Positions 1-8,091 of a DNA stretch of 57,545 nt are shown in pieces. Source of the stretch: Merdivicinus sp050943495 (GTDB lineage: Bacteria > Bacillota > Clostridia > Oscillospirales > Ruminococcaceae); NCBI GenBank assembly GCA_050943495.1, contig JBMNPH010000013.1:1-57545 (forward strand), read 5' to 3'. The notes beneath the pieces are model-generated. The model searched no databases, was not told where the DNA came from, and saw only the letters and a program-made list of their open reading frames with translations. A program made the translations under genes and the position numbers. Within the stretch, counting starts at the first letter, position 1; every line of letters starts with the position of its first letter.

Positions 1-2
1 AC

Positions 3-275
3 ATTTTATATCGGCAATACAAAAAACTAAATGGAAATGTACCCACTTTAGAATCTAGAATAGAACGGAATAAGCCTTTAAAAAAATGGTCTAACGCGGT
101 TCTTTCTGATGAAGAAATTGATTTATTAAATAAATTTACAAACCAATATGCTACTATTGCAAAACTTGCAGATAGTGCTCCTGGAATTGTTACTGGTGCA
201 AATAATAAGTTCATACTAACAAAAGAAGAAGTTGAACAATTTGAATGTGCACAATTTGTAAAGCCCAGAAAATGA
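3..275 (+). CDS. C-terminal fragment of a DNA adenine methyltransferase (5' end outside window)
   Basis: The frame is open from the window edge and encodes 90 residues before TGA. It contains WSNAVLSDEEIDLL and then the stretch IAKLADSAPGIVTGANNKFIL, which resembles the segment after the catalytic domain of Eco57I-type N6-adenine methyltransferases (usually 'GIVTGANxFF'). In that family more protein normally follows this motif, whereas here the frame stops about 20 residues later, after FVKPRK. The gene is therefore probably truncated at its 3' end as well as cut by the window. It is AT-rich like the next genes. The family is inferred from one motif; the catalytic NPPY motif would lie outside the window. 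Confidence 0.5.
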   Translation: MLYRQYKKLNGNVPTLESRIERNKPLKKWSNAVLSDEEIDLLNKFTNQYATIAKLADSAPGIVTGANNKFILTKEEVEQFECAQFVKPRK

Positions 276-339
276 ATTAAGAAAATTCTCTACCGACTAT
301 ATCAGTGAAAACATTGATCAATGTATTTGAGGGAAACAA

Positions 340-1965
340 ATGAAAAAACAGGAACTGCTGAAAATAATTGATGGAAATCTGTTGGAAAAGCTGTTCGGAT
401 TTTGCTATGCACGGACTAATGACAGCTATGAGGCGCAGAATTTGTGTTCTGATATCATTTTCGCTTTGGTAAAGGCTGCGCGCACAGAAGGAGAGATTGA
501 AAATCTCTATCCGTTTGTTTGGAGAGTTGCGCGAAATGTATATGCCGATTATGTGCGGCAGCGCAGACAGCACGCCGAACAGTTTTATCAGGGAGATGCG
601 GAAGAACTGCTTCCTTTGCTTACCGGTCAGCAGGAGGACGAGGACCAGGACGAGCTTCTTTCCTCTGTGTACCGTCAAATATCCTTTTTAACGAAAGCAT
701 ATCGTGAAGTGATGATTCTGTTCTATCTAGATGGATTGTCTACCGCCGAGATTGCCAAAATTCAAAATATCAGTGAAACAGCAGTGCGTCAGCGGTTATT
801 TTCAGCGAGACAAAAGGTCAGAAATGAGGTAGGGAATATGAACGAAATCGGAAAGAAACCTGTATCGTTGGATAAGAAAGAATTTGTGATTTGGGGCAAT
901 GGAAATCCTAACTTAGGAGATCCGCGCCAGGTCTGCACCAGACAGTTTTCCAAGCATATTGTATGGCTCTGTCATCAAAAACCTCAAAATGCTGTTGAGA
1001 TTGCGGAGAAGCTGAATGTTCCCACTGTTTATGTGGAGGAAGAACTGGAGATCCTGAGAGCAGGGGAAAATGGCCAATACGGGCTTTTGCGCAAACTGGA
1101 TCACGGGAAATATGCGCTAAATTTTATCTTGCTGGATCAAAAGGAAATTGAGGAGGTGCAGGCGCTTTATATCCAACAGATTCCCAATATCTGCCGCATC
1201 CTCACTGATTTTATCGCGAGACATAAAGAGCAATATCTGGCATTCCCGTACTGGAATCATCGGGTAGATTGGAATCTTGTTTTGTGGCAGCAAATTATTA
1301 TAATGACCGGAACTTTTTCAAATAATGTAGGGAGGATCTTACAGGAAAAGTCTTTTTCGGATGTTGAAAAGATGGATCGCCCCTTCAGCGTTTATGGATA
1401 TGTATATAACGGAAAAGAATACGGTGGTGGATGGGATGGTGTACACGCAGAGAACCTGTGCGGTTATTCTAATGTGCATGTGGAAAATATTTATTTTCAT
1501 CGGATTCGCCCGCATTTTCACTGTGGACTGAATTTGGCCAACGATCCGCAGCTTCAGCTGGCTATCCGGGCGGTTCACGGTTTGGAGATTGGTTCCCTGT
1601 CCGATGCAGACAAGGAACACGCAGCCAAAGCGATGGAGTGCGGTTATCTGTATCGAGAAAGGGAGATGTTGTACACCAAAATTTTAGTCAGCGATACCAA
1701 GGATAGCGACCGACTGTTTGCAATTAGCAGAAAATTGCAGGATGGTTATTTCCAAAAAGAAGCAGAAATGCTGGCAGAAAAACTTTCTTGGATGATTCGC
1801 CGGATTGTGCCGGGATATCTTCTTCCGGAGTGGTCGTTTGTGAATACACTGGCGAATTTGCCAGTATTAGACGCCATAGTAGAAGATCTTATTACAAAAG
1901 GTATTCTGATTCCACCGGAAGATGGGATTGGCGCGGAAGGCTGCTGGATGTACCTATCGAAATAA
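340..1965 (+). CDS. Sigma-70 family (ECF-like) RNA polymerase sigma factor with long C-terminal extension
   Basis: 541 residues; ATG is preceded by GAGGGA. Residues about 15-80 look like sigma region 2 (helical, ending in FVWRVARNVYADYVRQRRQ). Residues about 110-165 look like region 4, with the helix-turn-helix DGLSTAEIAKIQNISETAVR. This would direct core RNA polymerase to a set of promoters. An ordinary ECF factor ends near residue 180; here some 375 more residues follow, rich in aromatic and charged residues and without obvious membrane segments, perhaps a sensory or regulatory domain. No anti-sigma gene is adjacent. The 3' end overlaps the ABC exporter frame by 44 nt, so the two may be co-transcribed. 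Function of the extension is unknown. Confidence 0.8.
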   Translation: MKKQELLKIIDGNLLEKLFGFCYARTNDSYEAQNLCSDIIFALVKAARTEGEIENLYPFVWRVARNVYADYVRQRRQHAEQFYQGDAEELLPLLTGQQEDEDQDELLSSVYRQISFLTKAYREVMILFYLDGLSTAEIAKIQNISETAVRQRLFSARQKVRNEVGNMNEIGKKPVSLDKKEFVIWGNGNPNLGDPRQVCTRQFSKHIVWLCHQKPQNAVEIAEKLNVPTVYVEEELEILRAGENGQYGLLRKLDHGKYALNFILLDQKEIEEVQALYIQQIPNICRILTDFIARHKEQYLAFPYWNHRVDWNLVLWQQIIIMTGTFSNNVGRILQEKSFSDVEKMDRPFSVYGYVYNGKEYGGGWDGVHAENLCGYSNVHVENIYFHRIRPHFHCGLNLANDPQLQLAIRAVHGLEIGSLSDADKEHAAKAMECGYLYREREMLYTKILVSDTKDSDRLFAISRKLQDGYFQKEAEMLAEKLSWMIRRIVPGYLLPEWSFVNTLANLPVLDAIVEDLITKGILIPPEDGIGAEGCWMYLSK

Positions 1966-3643
1966 TTCTATACGCTATTTCGAACATTATCATATATGTT
2001 CCTTCGTGTTCAATTGGGTATTCAATGCTTTTATGGTGAACTTTAAATCGTATTTCTTTCAACGAGTGATTAATGGCCTGACTGATCAAACGCTTCTGTT
2101 CACCGAGTTGATTTTTTATGGAATTATTCTATTAACCGTATACAGCGCAAGCTATGTAGAGGAATATCCGGGCAGAAAATTAGAACATGGTATCTTTCTT
2201 GATTTCAAGCTGCTGGCTCTACAGAAAATCAGCAAAATTGATTATCAAGAATACCAAACAATTGGAACAGGCAAGCTGATTCAAAGAATTGAAAATGGGG
2301 CAAGTGCTGGAAAAGGTGTTGTATTTGATTTTTGGTTTCGAGTTATCCGGGAGTTGCTTCCCACGATGTTTTTCAGTGTCTACTTTATTTGCAGAATTGA
2401 TCAGCAGATTACTCTGTTTCTATTGATTGGGTACATTGTTGTATTTATTGTAACAAACGTACTGTTAAAAGTCCTATATCAGATGAAAGAGAAAATATTG
2501 GATAATGAGGAAGCATTGAATCGCTTTTTAGTACGTGGTTTTATGGAAATGCTCGTGTTTCGCATGGCTCGTCAATTTCCACACGAAATGAAGAAAGCAT
2601 CCGTTGCTAAGAAAGACATAGTCGATTCCAAAACCCAAATGACCATGATCCATGAAGCCTTTTTCACAATATTTGCACTGTTAGTGGCATGCTTGGATAT
2701 TGGTATCCTGTTTTATGCGTGGCAAGTAAAAACTTTATCCATTGGATCTGTTGTCACCCTTATTACGCTTCTTGACAATGCATATACACCCATTGCAATT
2801 TTTAATGTGCTTTATGTGGAGTATAAGTTAAACAAGACAGCTTATAAAAGGTTTGAGCAGTTTTTAAGTCTTAAAAATGATGAGCAGCTTGAACAGGGAA
2901 CGCATCCGGATAGTTTTACCGGAGAAATTTTAGTGAAAGATTTATCGTTTACCTATGGCGAAAGAAGGGTGTTGAACCATGTAAATCTCTTCATTCATAA
3001 GGGTGAAAAGATTGCTTTTGTGGGCGAATCTGGTTCTGGCAAATCAACCTTAATCAAACTGCTGGTCGGCTTGCTGAAATATGAAGAGGGACAGATTCTT
3101 TTAGACGGTCAGCCATTATCGCAAATTGCTCTGGATGCGCTTTATAGCAGAATCACATATTTATCACAGGATGCCCCTGTTTTTGATGGTACGGTAAAAG
3201 AAAACATGGTTTTTGACCGAGATGTATCAAGGGATAATTTGATGAATGCACTGGATAAAGCACAGTTAACTTCGTTGGTTCAATCTCTGCCTGATGGCGT
3301 AGATACACCGATTGGAGAAAAAGCATCTTCTCTTTCTGGAGGAGAAAAACAGCGGCTTGTATTGTCAAGAATATGGTTTCAAAATTCTGATATTGTTGTT
3401 TTGGATGAAGCAACCTCTGCATTGGATAATATAATAGAGGAAAAGGTAATGAAGGAAATCATAACATATCTGCAAGACACAACTGTTATCGCTATTGCAC
3501 ATCGCCTTGACTCCATCAAAGGATTTGACCGTATTGTTGTATTTAAAAATGGTGATATTGTGGGTGTAGGAACCTTTGATGAGTTGATGAATAGTAATTC
3601 GTACTTTGAAAAGCTCTATCGTAGCAGTTTAGAAGCGATTTGA
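1922..3643 (+). CDS. ABC exporter, fused membrane and ATPase domains (N-terminus probably frameshifted)
   Basis: 573 residues from the first in-frame ATG, which lies inside the sigma-factor gene. The second half is a standard exporter ATPase: Walker A GESGSGKST, signature LSGGEKQRL, Walker B IVVLDEATS and the switch histidine in IAIAHRL. The first half carries several hydrophobic helices. The first 25 or so residues do not look like an exporter N-terminus, but the neighbouring frame encodes a hydrophobic run (ILYAISNIIIYV) that would join the present frame near 1999 if one base were added. Translation could otherwise start at ATG 2033. It would pump a lipid, peptide or drug as a homodimer or with an unseen partner. 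No substrate can be named. Confidence 0.75.
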   Translation: MGLARKAAGCTYRNNSIRYFEHYHICSFVFNWVFNAFMVNFKSYFFQRVINGLTDQTLLFTELIFYGIILLTVYSASYVEEYPGRKLEHGIFLDFKLLALQKISKIDYQEYQTIGTGKLIQRIENGASAGKGVVFDFWFRVIRELLPTMFFSVYFICRIDQQITLFLLIGYIVVFIVTNVLLKVLYQMKEKILDNEEALNRFLVRGFMEMLVFRMARQFPHEMKKASVAKKDIVDSKTQMTMIHEAFFTIFALLVACLDIGILFYAWQVKTLSIGSVVTLITLLDNAYTPIAIFNVLYVEYKLNKTAYKRFEQFLSLKNDEQLEQGTHPDSFTGEILVKDLSFTYGERRVLNHVNLFIHKGEKIAFVGESGSGKSTLIKLLVGLLKYEEGQILLDGQPLSQIALDALYSRITYLSQDAPVFDGTVKENMVFDRDVSRDNLMNALDKAQLTSLVQSLPDGVDTPIGEKASSLSGGEKQRLVLSRIWFQNSDIVVLDEATSALDNIIEEKVMKEIITYLQDTTVIAIAHRLDSIKGFDRIVVFKNGDIVGVGTFDELMNSNSYFEKLYRSSLEAI

Positions 3644-3688
3644 TTTTAGCCAATGAAGAATTAATATATTTCATTTTTCTGAAATGAA

Positions 3689-3785
3689 TGTCCCGCGCTG
3701 ATACAGACATCTATTTTGTCACACAAATCCAATGACTTAGAGTTATAATAAAACACACACTCACGCTGATAAGTGTGCGTTTTCA
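3689..3785 (+). repeat. Dispersed ~97-nt element, copy A, ending in a terminator hairpin
   Basis: Starts TGTCCCGCGCTGATACAGAC and ends in a hairpin (about 3751-3780, one mismatch, GTGTGCG arm) followed by TTTC. The same element without indels lies at 7154-7250, and its hairpin part recurs at 17316 and 38396. It follows the ABC exporter and probably terminates it. Confidence 0.65.
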
Positions 3786-3881
3786 TTTATCCGATAATTT
3801 GATAAAAATTCAGATTTTTGGAATTTCTGACATACTGATTGAATTCCCCGAATTATGGTATTCTGTTTTCTGTTCCCAAAA

Positions 3882-4091
3882 TCACATTTCCGATTTCTTC
3901 TTTATACCCATACCTACCTGTATGAGATTATTTCCATATTTTTCGCAGACGTTTGAAAGCAGCCGGATACACTCTCCTTCTTTTTTCTGTGGGAAAATCA
4001 TTAGCAGCAAATCCTGCATTTCCGTATAAACGGCGCAGCCATCCCACCGATTCCGGGCATATTCCTCCTCAAACGAAAAAGGAGGTTCCAA
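3882..4091 (-). pseudogene. Possible regulator fragment (GGDEF-like segment of a YesN-type AraC protein)
   Basis: Directly downstream of the AraC gene on the same strand, this frame encodes a peptide with TEMQDLLLMIFPQKKEG and then NLIQVGMGIKKKSEM before a stop. The spacing of a 'LLLMIFP' strand, a helix and an 'IQVGMG' strand recalls the degenerate GGDEF-like segment before the HTH domain in YesN-type regulators, where 'xIGVGxxxxS' is usual. No HTH follows and no good start with a ribosome site was seen. I read it as the leftover of a decayed regulator; a chance open frame is the alternative. Confidence 0.25.
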
Positions 4092-4107
4092 AATCCATCG
4101 GTGTATC

Positions 4108-5010
4108 CTAGCTGGGATTCTCTCTCTGCTTCCGGTAGGAAGTAGGAGAAAGCTTGTGATTTTTTGCGAAAACGGTAGAGAAATAATTGGCATCGTGGTA
4201 TCCAACCCGCATAGCGATCTGTTTCACCGGCAATTCGGAATTTTTGAGAAGGAACCGCGCTTTCTCCATTCGGATCGACTCCAGATATGCGCTCACCGTT
4301 ACGCCATAATATTGCTTAAACAGGTGCTGAAGAAACGATATGGAGCAATTGCAGAACTTCGCGAGGCTGTCCAGTGAAACATCTCGCCCATAACGAAGAT
4401 GAAGATATTCCACTGCCTGTTGCATCAGAAGCTGATGTTGGCTTCGAGCGCTGGTCAGTTCGGAATTCCAAAGCTGCATATCGTCGGCTAAGGAAGAAAA
4501 CAAAAGCGAAAGGGTTCCCATAGCCGCAATCAGTTCCGCTGGGATTTGTTGCTGATCCGGGATATTGTCCCGGTAAATCTGGGATAGTTCCCCAAGGTCA
4601 AAGCCATACCGGTCAGCAGTCTTCCTGAGTCGTTTGCGCAATACCTGTTCTTCAGGTCGGAAATATCCTGCGCTCAAGTAACCGGCTACTTTTCCTTTGC
4701 GGATTACCGGTACGATATACTCGGCGATGCCACAATGGCAGGTCCCGAAAATAGGACCGCCAGTCCGTTCCAAAGCCTTGATAATATCTCCTTTCAGACA
4801 GATGCATCGGTTCCATAAAGAAGCATTACCTTTGACAAACATACAGTACGGATTTTGATGGATGATATAATCCGAAAGAATTTGCAGCAGTTGGCTGTCA
4901 CTTTCTGCATACTCCATGAGTCCGCCAATATGAATGGAAATCTGGTATTGATTGGAAAGATTCTTCAAAAATGACCTGAGAGCGGTATGATGAAATGCAG
5001 CGAGTTGCAT
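4108..5010 (-). CDS. AraC family transcriptional regulator with PocR-like sensory domain
   Basis: About 300 residues. The start is set at the ATG whose complement is 5008-5010, because a GGAGGA lies 8 nt upstream of it; an earlier in-frame ATG lacks such a site. Residues about 5-165 resemble a PocR ligand-binding domain: paired cysteines in NRCICLKGD and FGTCHCGIAEYIVPV, and the strand VAGYLSAGYF. Residues about 195-295 form the double HTH of AraC proteins (SLDSLAKFCNCSISFLQHLFK; IAMRVGYHDANYFSTVFAK). It is transcribed divergently from the FAD-dependent oxidoreductase at 5321 across 310 bp, so control of that gene is the simplest guess. PocR domains in other bacteria sense small diols or hydrocarbon derivatives; the ligand here is unknown. 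Confidence 0.85.
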   Translation of the reverse strand: MQLAAFHHTALRSFLKNLSNQYQISIHIGGLMEYAESDSQLLQILSDYIIHQNPYCMFVKGNASLWNRCICLKGDIIKALERTGGPIFGTCHCGIAEYIVPVIRKGKVAGYLSAGYFRPEEQVLRKRLRKTADRYGFDLGELSQIYRDNIPDQQQIPAELIAAMGTLSLLFSSLADDMQLWNSELTSARSQHQLLMQQAVEYLHLRYGRDVSLDSLAKFCNCSISFLQHLFKQYYGVTVSAYLESIRMEKARFLLKNSELPVKQIAMRVGYHDANYFSTVFAKNHKLSPTSYRKQRENPS

Positions 5011-5083
5011 ACAGCAATCCTCCATGATTTAAGCAGAATATTCAAGATGATTAGCAGAAATTTCTATGTTGCTTTTGAAAAAT

Positions 5084-5106
5084 CTATTATATTATTTTAA
5101 TAATAG
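5084..5106. promoter_or_regulatory. AT-rich inverted repeat in the AraC/oxidoreductase divergent region
   Basis: CTATTAT and ATAATAG arms flank a 9-nt centre. It lies 74 nt upstream of the AraC start and could be an operator for that regulator. The remainder of 5011-5186 shows only weak promoter-like hexamers (TTGAAA near 5075). Confidence 0.35.
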
Positions 5107-5186
5107 CATAAATATCGGGCGTTGAAAAGGTTTTTGGGTCATTCCATATCGTTTGTTTCGATGTTTTGGGGAAAGGGGTATCAAAA

Positions 5187-5321
5187 TTGCAGACAGCAGA
5201 GAGCGCACTTTCCAGCAGTTTTGGCAATGATTTGGGAGTCACGGTTTTGAAAAGCAGCGGCGGCCCCAGTTCCCGTATCTTTGAACTTTATGCTTATGGT
5301 TCAGAAGGGAGAGTTGATTGA
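5187..5321 (+). pseudogene. C-terminal remnant of a lost upstream gene (galactose-binding-like tail)
   Basis: An open frame of 44 residues ends in a TGA that overlaps the ATG of the next gene (TGATG), a typical operon junction. It contains LGVTVLKSSGG and SRIFELYAYGSEG, resembling the last strands of a galactose-binding-like beta sandwich and similar by eye to the tail of the following oxidoreductase (VKLLKSWGSDEYHLFAFDL). A TAA lies about 25 codons further upstream and there is no plausible ATG start with a ribosome site. It reads as the 3' end of a gene whose body has been deleted. Confidence 0.4.
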
Positions 5322-7093
5322 TGAGCTTTTTTGAAACAATTCCCCACAAGGTGGAATTTTGTGTAGTCGGCGGTGGGCTTTCCGGCCTGGCTGCGGCTGT
5401 TTCCGCTGCTCGTCATGGACGGAAAGTGGCCTTGATCCAGGATCGTCCTATGCTGGGCGGTAACGCATCTTCGGAGATTCGGATGTGGATCTGCGGTGCC
5501 CATGGCGACAACAACCGGGAAACCGGTATCGTAGAGGAGTTGGAACTGAACAACTACTATCGAAATCCTTATAAAAATTACTCCATCTGGGATAGCATCA
5601 TGCTGGAACTGGCGAAAAATGAGAAAAACCTTTCCGTTTACTTAAACTGCACCTGCATGGATGGGCAAATGGAAGGGAATCGACTGAAACAAATCACCTG
5701 CTGGCAATTGACTACCCAGAAATACCATACCTTTGAGGCTGAGATTTTCGCCGACTGCTCTGGCGACAGCGTTCTGGCTCCCATTACCGGCGCCCTTTAC
5801 CGCATGGGACGGGAAAGCAGGGAGGAATATGGGGAGGATATTGCGCCTGAAACCGCCGATTCCCATACCATGGGCATGAGCTGCATGATTCAGGCCCGGG
5901 AATATCACGAGGAACGGGTTTTTATTCCTCCCGCCTGGGCGCGAAAATTTACAAAAGAAGATCTCCCGCACCGGCAGCCAGATCTGACCCGTGACAGTGA
6001 GAATTTCTGGTATATGGAACTGGGCGGTATGGTCAACGCCATAGATGATACCGAGGAATTGCGGGATGAATTGCTTCGGGTTGCCTACGGCATCTGGGAT
6101 TATCTGAAAAACGATCCGGAAAACCGGGAAAAGAATAAAAACTTCGACATCGACTGGATTGGCATTTTACCCGGCAAGCGGGAATCCCGCCGTTACATCG
6201 GCGATTATGTCATGACCCAGCACGATGTTCGGGCGGAAGGGCGTTTTGAGGACTTGATTGCTTACGGCGGTTGGACTATGGACGACCATCATCCAGGCGG
6301 AATTTATACCAAAGAACAGCCCACGATTTTCCATCCGGCGCCTTCCCCCTATGGCATCCCTTACCGCTGCATTTATTCCAAAAATATAGAAAATCTGATG
6401 TTTGCAGGCCGCAATATCAGCGTAACCCATACCGCCATGAGCTCGACCCGGGTAATGGCAACCTGCGCACTGTTAGGACAGGCAGCGGGAACTGCGGCGG
6501 CGATCGCCTTGCGCGAAGGAATTTCTCCACGCGGTGTTTATGAAAAGGGCTTTGTGCCAGAGCTTCAGCAGACCTTGATGGAGGATGATTGCTATCTGCC
6601 TTTCCATAGCCGCGCTGTTGGAGAGGTGACTCTTCAGGCGGTACTTCAGTCGGATATGGACAATGCGGAAGCTGTACGCAACGGAAATGACCGGATTATT
6701 GGCGCCGACAGCAATATGGCAGTGGGGCGTGAGGGCTGTTACGCGGCCTATACGCTGGAAACGCCGAAAAATATCGACCACGTCCGCCTGGTTTTTGACA
6801 GCGACTTAAACCGGGAAACCCTTCCTGAGCGGGAATACAAGCTCAATCGACCCATGCGCCACAATATTACGCTAGACTGGGAAAAATCCTATGTTCCCAA
6901 AACCGTTATCCGGGATTTTGACGTGATTTATACCCTGGCAGACGGTTCCACCCATGTGGAAAATGTCCGGGACAATCATCAGCGGCTGGTTCGGGTATCC
7001 TGCGGTCAAGTGATTCAAAAGGCAGAGGTAAAACTGCTGAAAAGCTGGGGTTCTGATGAATACCATCTTTTTGCTTTTGACCTAATGGAATAA
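5321..7093 (+). CDS. FAD-dependent oxidoreductase (FAD_oxidored family)
   Basis: 590 residues from the ATG at 5321, preceded by GAAGGGAGAG. The N-terminus has a Rossmann dinucleotide motif (VVGGGLSGLAAAVSAARHG, near residues 14-32) and then MLGGNASSEIRMWICGAHG, characteristic of the PF12831 family. Near residues 350-400 are the second FAD-contact region (NLMFAGRNIS) and MATCALLGQAAGTAAAIAL. The last 150 residues look like a beta-sandwich (galactose-binding-like) domain. It is likely cytosolic since no signal peptide is visible. Members occur in gut bacteria near sugar or glycoside genes and some oxidise glycosides, but the substrate here is not evident. The divergent AraC/PocR protein may regulate it. 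Confidence 0.8.
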   Translation: MSFFETIPHKVEFCVVGGGLSGLAAAVSAARHGRKVALIQDRPMLGGNASSEIRMWICGAHGDNNRETGIVEELELNNYYRNPYKNYSIWDSIMLELAKNEKNLSVYLNCTCMDGQMEGNRLKQITCWQLTTQKYHTFEAEIFADCSGDSVLAPITGALYRMGRESREEYGEDIAPETADSHTMGMSCMIQAREYHEERVFIPPAWARKFTKEDLPHRQPDLTRDSENFWYMELGGMVNAIDDTEELRDELLRVAYGIWDYLKNDPENREKNKNFDIDWIGILPGKRESRRYIGDYVMTQHDVRAEGRFEDLIAYGGWTMDDHHPGGIYTKEQPTIFHPAPSPYGIPYRCIYSKNIENLMFAGRNISVTHTAMSSTRVMATCALLGQAAGTAAAIALREGISPRGVYEKGFVPELQQTLMEDDCYLPFHSRAVGEVTLQAVLQSDMDNAEAVRNGNDRIIGADSNMAVGREGCYAAYTLETPKNIDHVRLVFDSDLNRETLPEREYKLNRPMRHNITLDWEKSYVPKTVIRDFDVIYTLADGSTHVENVRDNHQRLVRVSCGQVIQKAEVKLLKSWGSDEYHLFAFDLME

Positions 7094-7104
7094 CCCACCA
7101 GGTT

Positions 7105-7138
7105 AGACCTGGAGCAGAACGCGCTCCGGGTCTTTTTC
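7105..7138 (+). terminator. Intrinsic terminator after the FAD-dependent oxidoreductase
   Basis: The stem GACCTGGAGC / GCTCCGGGTC is closed by a loop around AGAACGC and followed by TTTTTCTTTTTT. Closely related in arms and loop to the terminator at 36982. Confidence 0.85.
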
Positions 7139-7153
7139 TTTTTTCAGCGTGGG

Positions 7154-7250
7154 TGTCCCGCGTTGATACAGACATCTATTTTGCAACAATAACCCAATGG
7201 TTCAGAGCCATAGAAGAACGCGCACTCATGCTGGTGGGTGCGCGTTTTCG
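7154..7250 (+). repeat. Dispersed ~97-nt element, copy B, with terminator-like hairpin
   Basis: Aligns end to end, without gaps, with copy A at 3689-3785. The first 30 nt differ at only one position (TGTCCCGCGTTGATACAGAC...). It ends in an 8-bp hairpin ACGCGCAC / GTGCGCGT (7218-7245) followed by TTTC. It sits behind the oxidoreductase terminator and faces the end of the Crp gene. Confidence 0.65.
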
Positions 7251-7348
7251 TTTGCCCTGCGGTGATATATGCCACAGATTGTTGGCATGGAATGAAGCAT
7301 ACTTCGGGCTCTTTGGGTATGAAGAAAAGCCCGATAAAATATTGCCTC

Positions 7349-7993
7349 TTACAGGCTCTTCGAGTCGTAGAATTCGGAAAGCTGGTATCCGCCTTTTCCG
7401 ATTTTTTTGATTTTTCCTTCCTCACACAAGCTCCGCAATGCCCGCTGTAGTTGACGTCTGCTGCAGCGGAGCTGCAGGACTGCCGCTTCTATTCCCCGCA
7501 ATTCATGAGCTGGATTCATGTATTTGAGATATAGAAGGACCCGTTCCTTGATGGTTTGCGCCGGAACATCCACAAAAGCAAATAGCTGCAATTTTTTCGC
7601 ATAGGACTGAAGCAACACATGAAGAAACCGAATATCCTGATCCAGTTCTTGCTTGTATGGCCTTATTGGCAATGCAATGCAGGTGACATCCGTGACTGCC
7701 TCGGTAAAAAACGATGGGTTTCCCTGCTGGGCGAACTCGATATCTCCAATGATAATGGGGGCGTTTTCCTGATTTACCGGCGAGATGGTTCCATTGTCAC
7801 GAAGGCCATATACCCGGATCGTCCCCTCCAAAATAAATAAAATTTCATCCAGCCTTTTATCAGGCGATGTAATTTGCTCTCCCTTTTCATACTGATAGAG
7901 CAGAAAGCTTAAATTGGGTGTGGAAAAGTAATTTTGAATCGTTCCTTTCTCAACCCACTCATTGATCTGATTGGGTTCGTAAATTTTTCGCAT
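7349..7993 (-). CDS. Crp/Fnr family transcriptional regulator
   Basis: 214 residues starting at the ATG (complement 7991-7993) 6 nt after GAGGGGG; earlier in-frame ATGs are less well placed. Residues about 25-115 form a cyclic-nucleotide-binding-type beta barrel (EKGEQITSPDKRLDEILFILEGTIRVYG). Residues about 150-205 form a winged helix with recognition segment LRCSRRQLQRALRSLCEEGK. No Fnr-type cysteine cluster is seen. It diverges from a MATE exporter, and the 98-bp gap between them holds a perfect 16-bp TGTGC-N6-GCACA palindrome that suits this family. It probably regulates itself and the exporter. The effector is unknown. Confidence 0.85.
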   Translation of the reverse strand: MRKIYEPNQINEWVEKGTIQNYFSTPNLSFLLYQYEKGEQITSPDKRLDEILFILEGTIRVYGLRDNGTISPVNQENAPIIIGDIEFAQQGNPSFFTEAVTDVTCIALPIRPYKQELDQDIRFLHVLLQSYAKKLQLFAFVDVPAQTIKERVLLYLKYMNPAHELRGIEAAVLQLRCSRRQLQRALRSLCEEGKIKKIGKGGYQLSEFYDSKSL

Positions 7994-8015
7994 AATCATC
8001 CCCCTCTGCCAATAT

Positions 8016-8031
8016 TGTGCCATATGGCACA
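8016..8031. promoter_or_regulatory. Perfect CRP-like palindromic operator
   Basis: TGTGCCATATGGCACA is its own reverse complement and matches the TGTGA-N6-TCACA layout of Crp-family sites with C/G in place of A/T at the inner position. Its centre (8023.5) is 41.5 bp upstream of the start predicted from the TATAAT at 8053, the class II activator position. Confidence 0.75.
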
Positions 8032-8058
8032 GAAAAAATCAACTCCAATAAGTATAAT
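8030..8058 (+). promoter_or_regulatory. Promoter of the MATE exporter gene
   Basis: TATAAT at 8053-8058 is a perfect -10. The -35 position (8030-8035, CAGAAA) is poor, as expected for an activator-dependent promoter. The predicted start is about 8065, giving a leader of some 27 nt with GAGGGG before the ATG. Confidence 0.6.
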
Positions 8059-8091
8059 AAAACAGAAAATGCATCAAAGTGAGGGGATAAG

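Noticed and set aside
5660..5760. Possible CRISPR or tandem DNA repeat
   Set aside because: No direct repeats with regular spacers were found here or anywhere in the window; the only dense repeats are protein-level YD units.
5642..5971. Long minus-strand open frame inside the FAD oxidoreductase
   Set aside because: It lies wholly within a well-supported gene in another frame, has no ribosome site and no family features.
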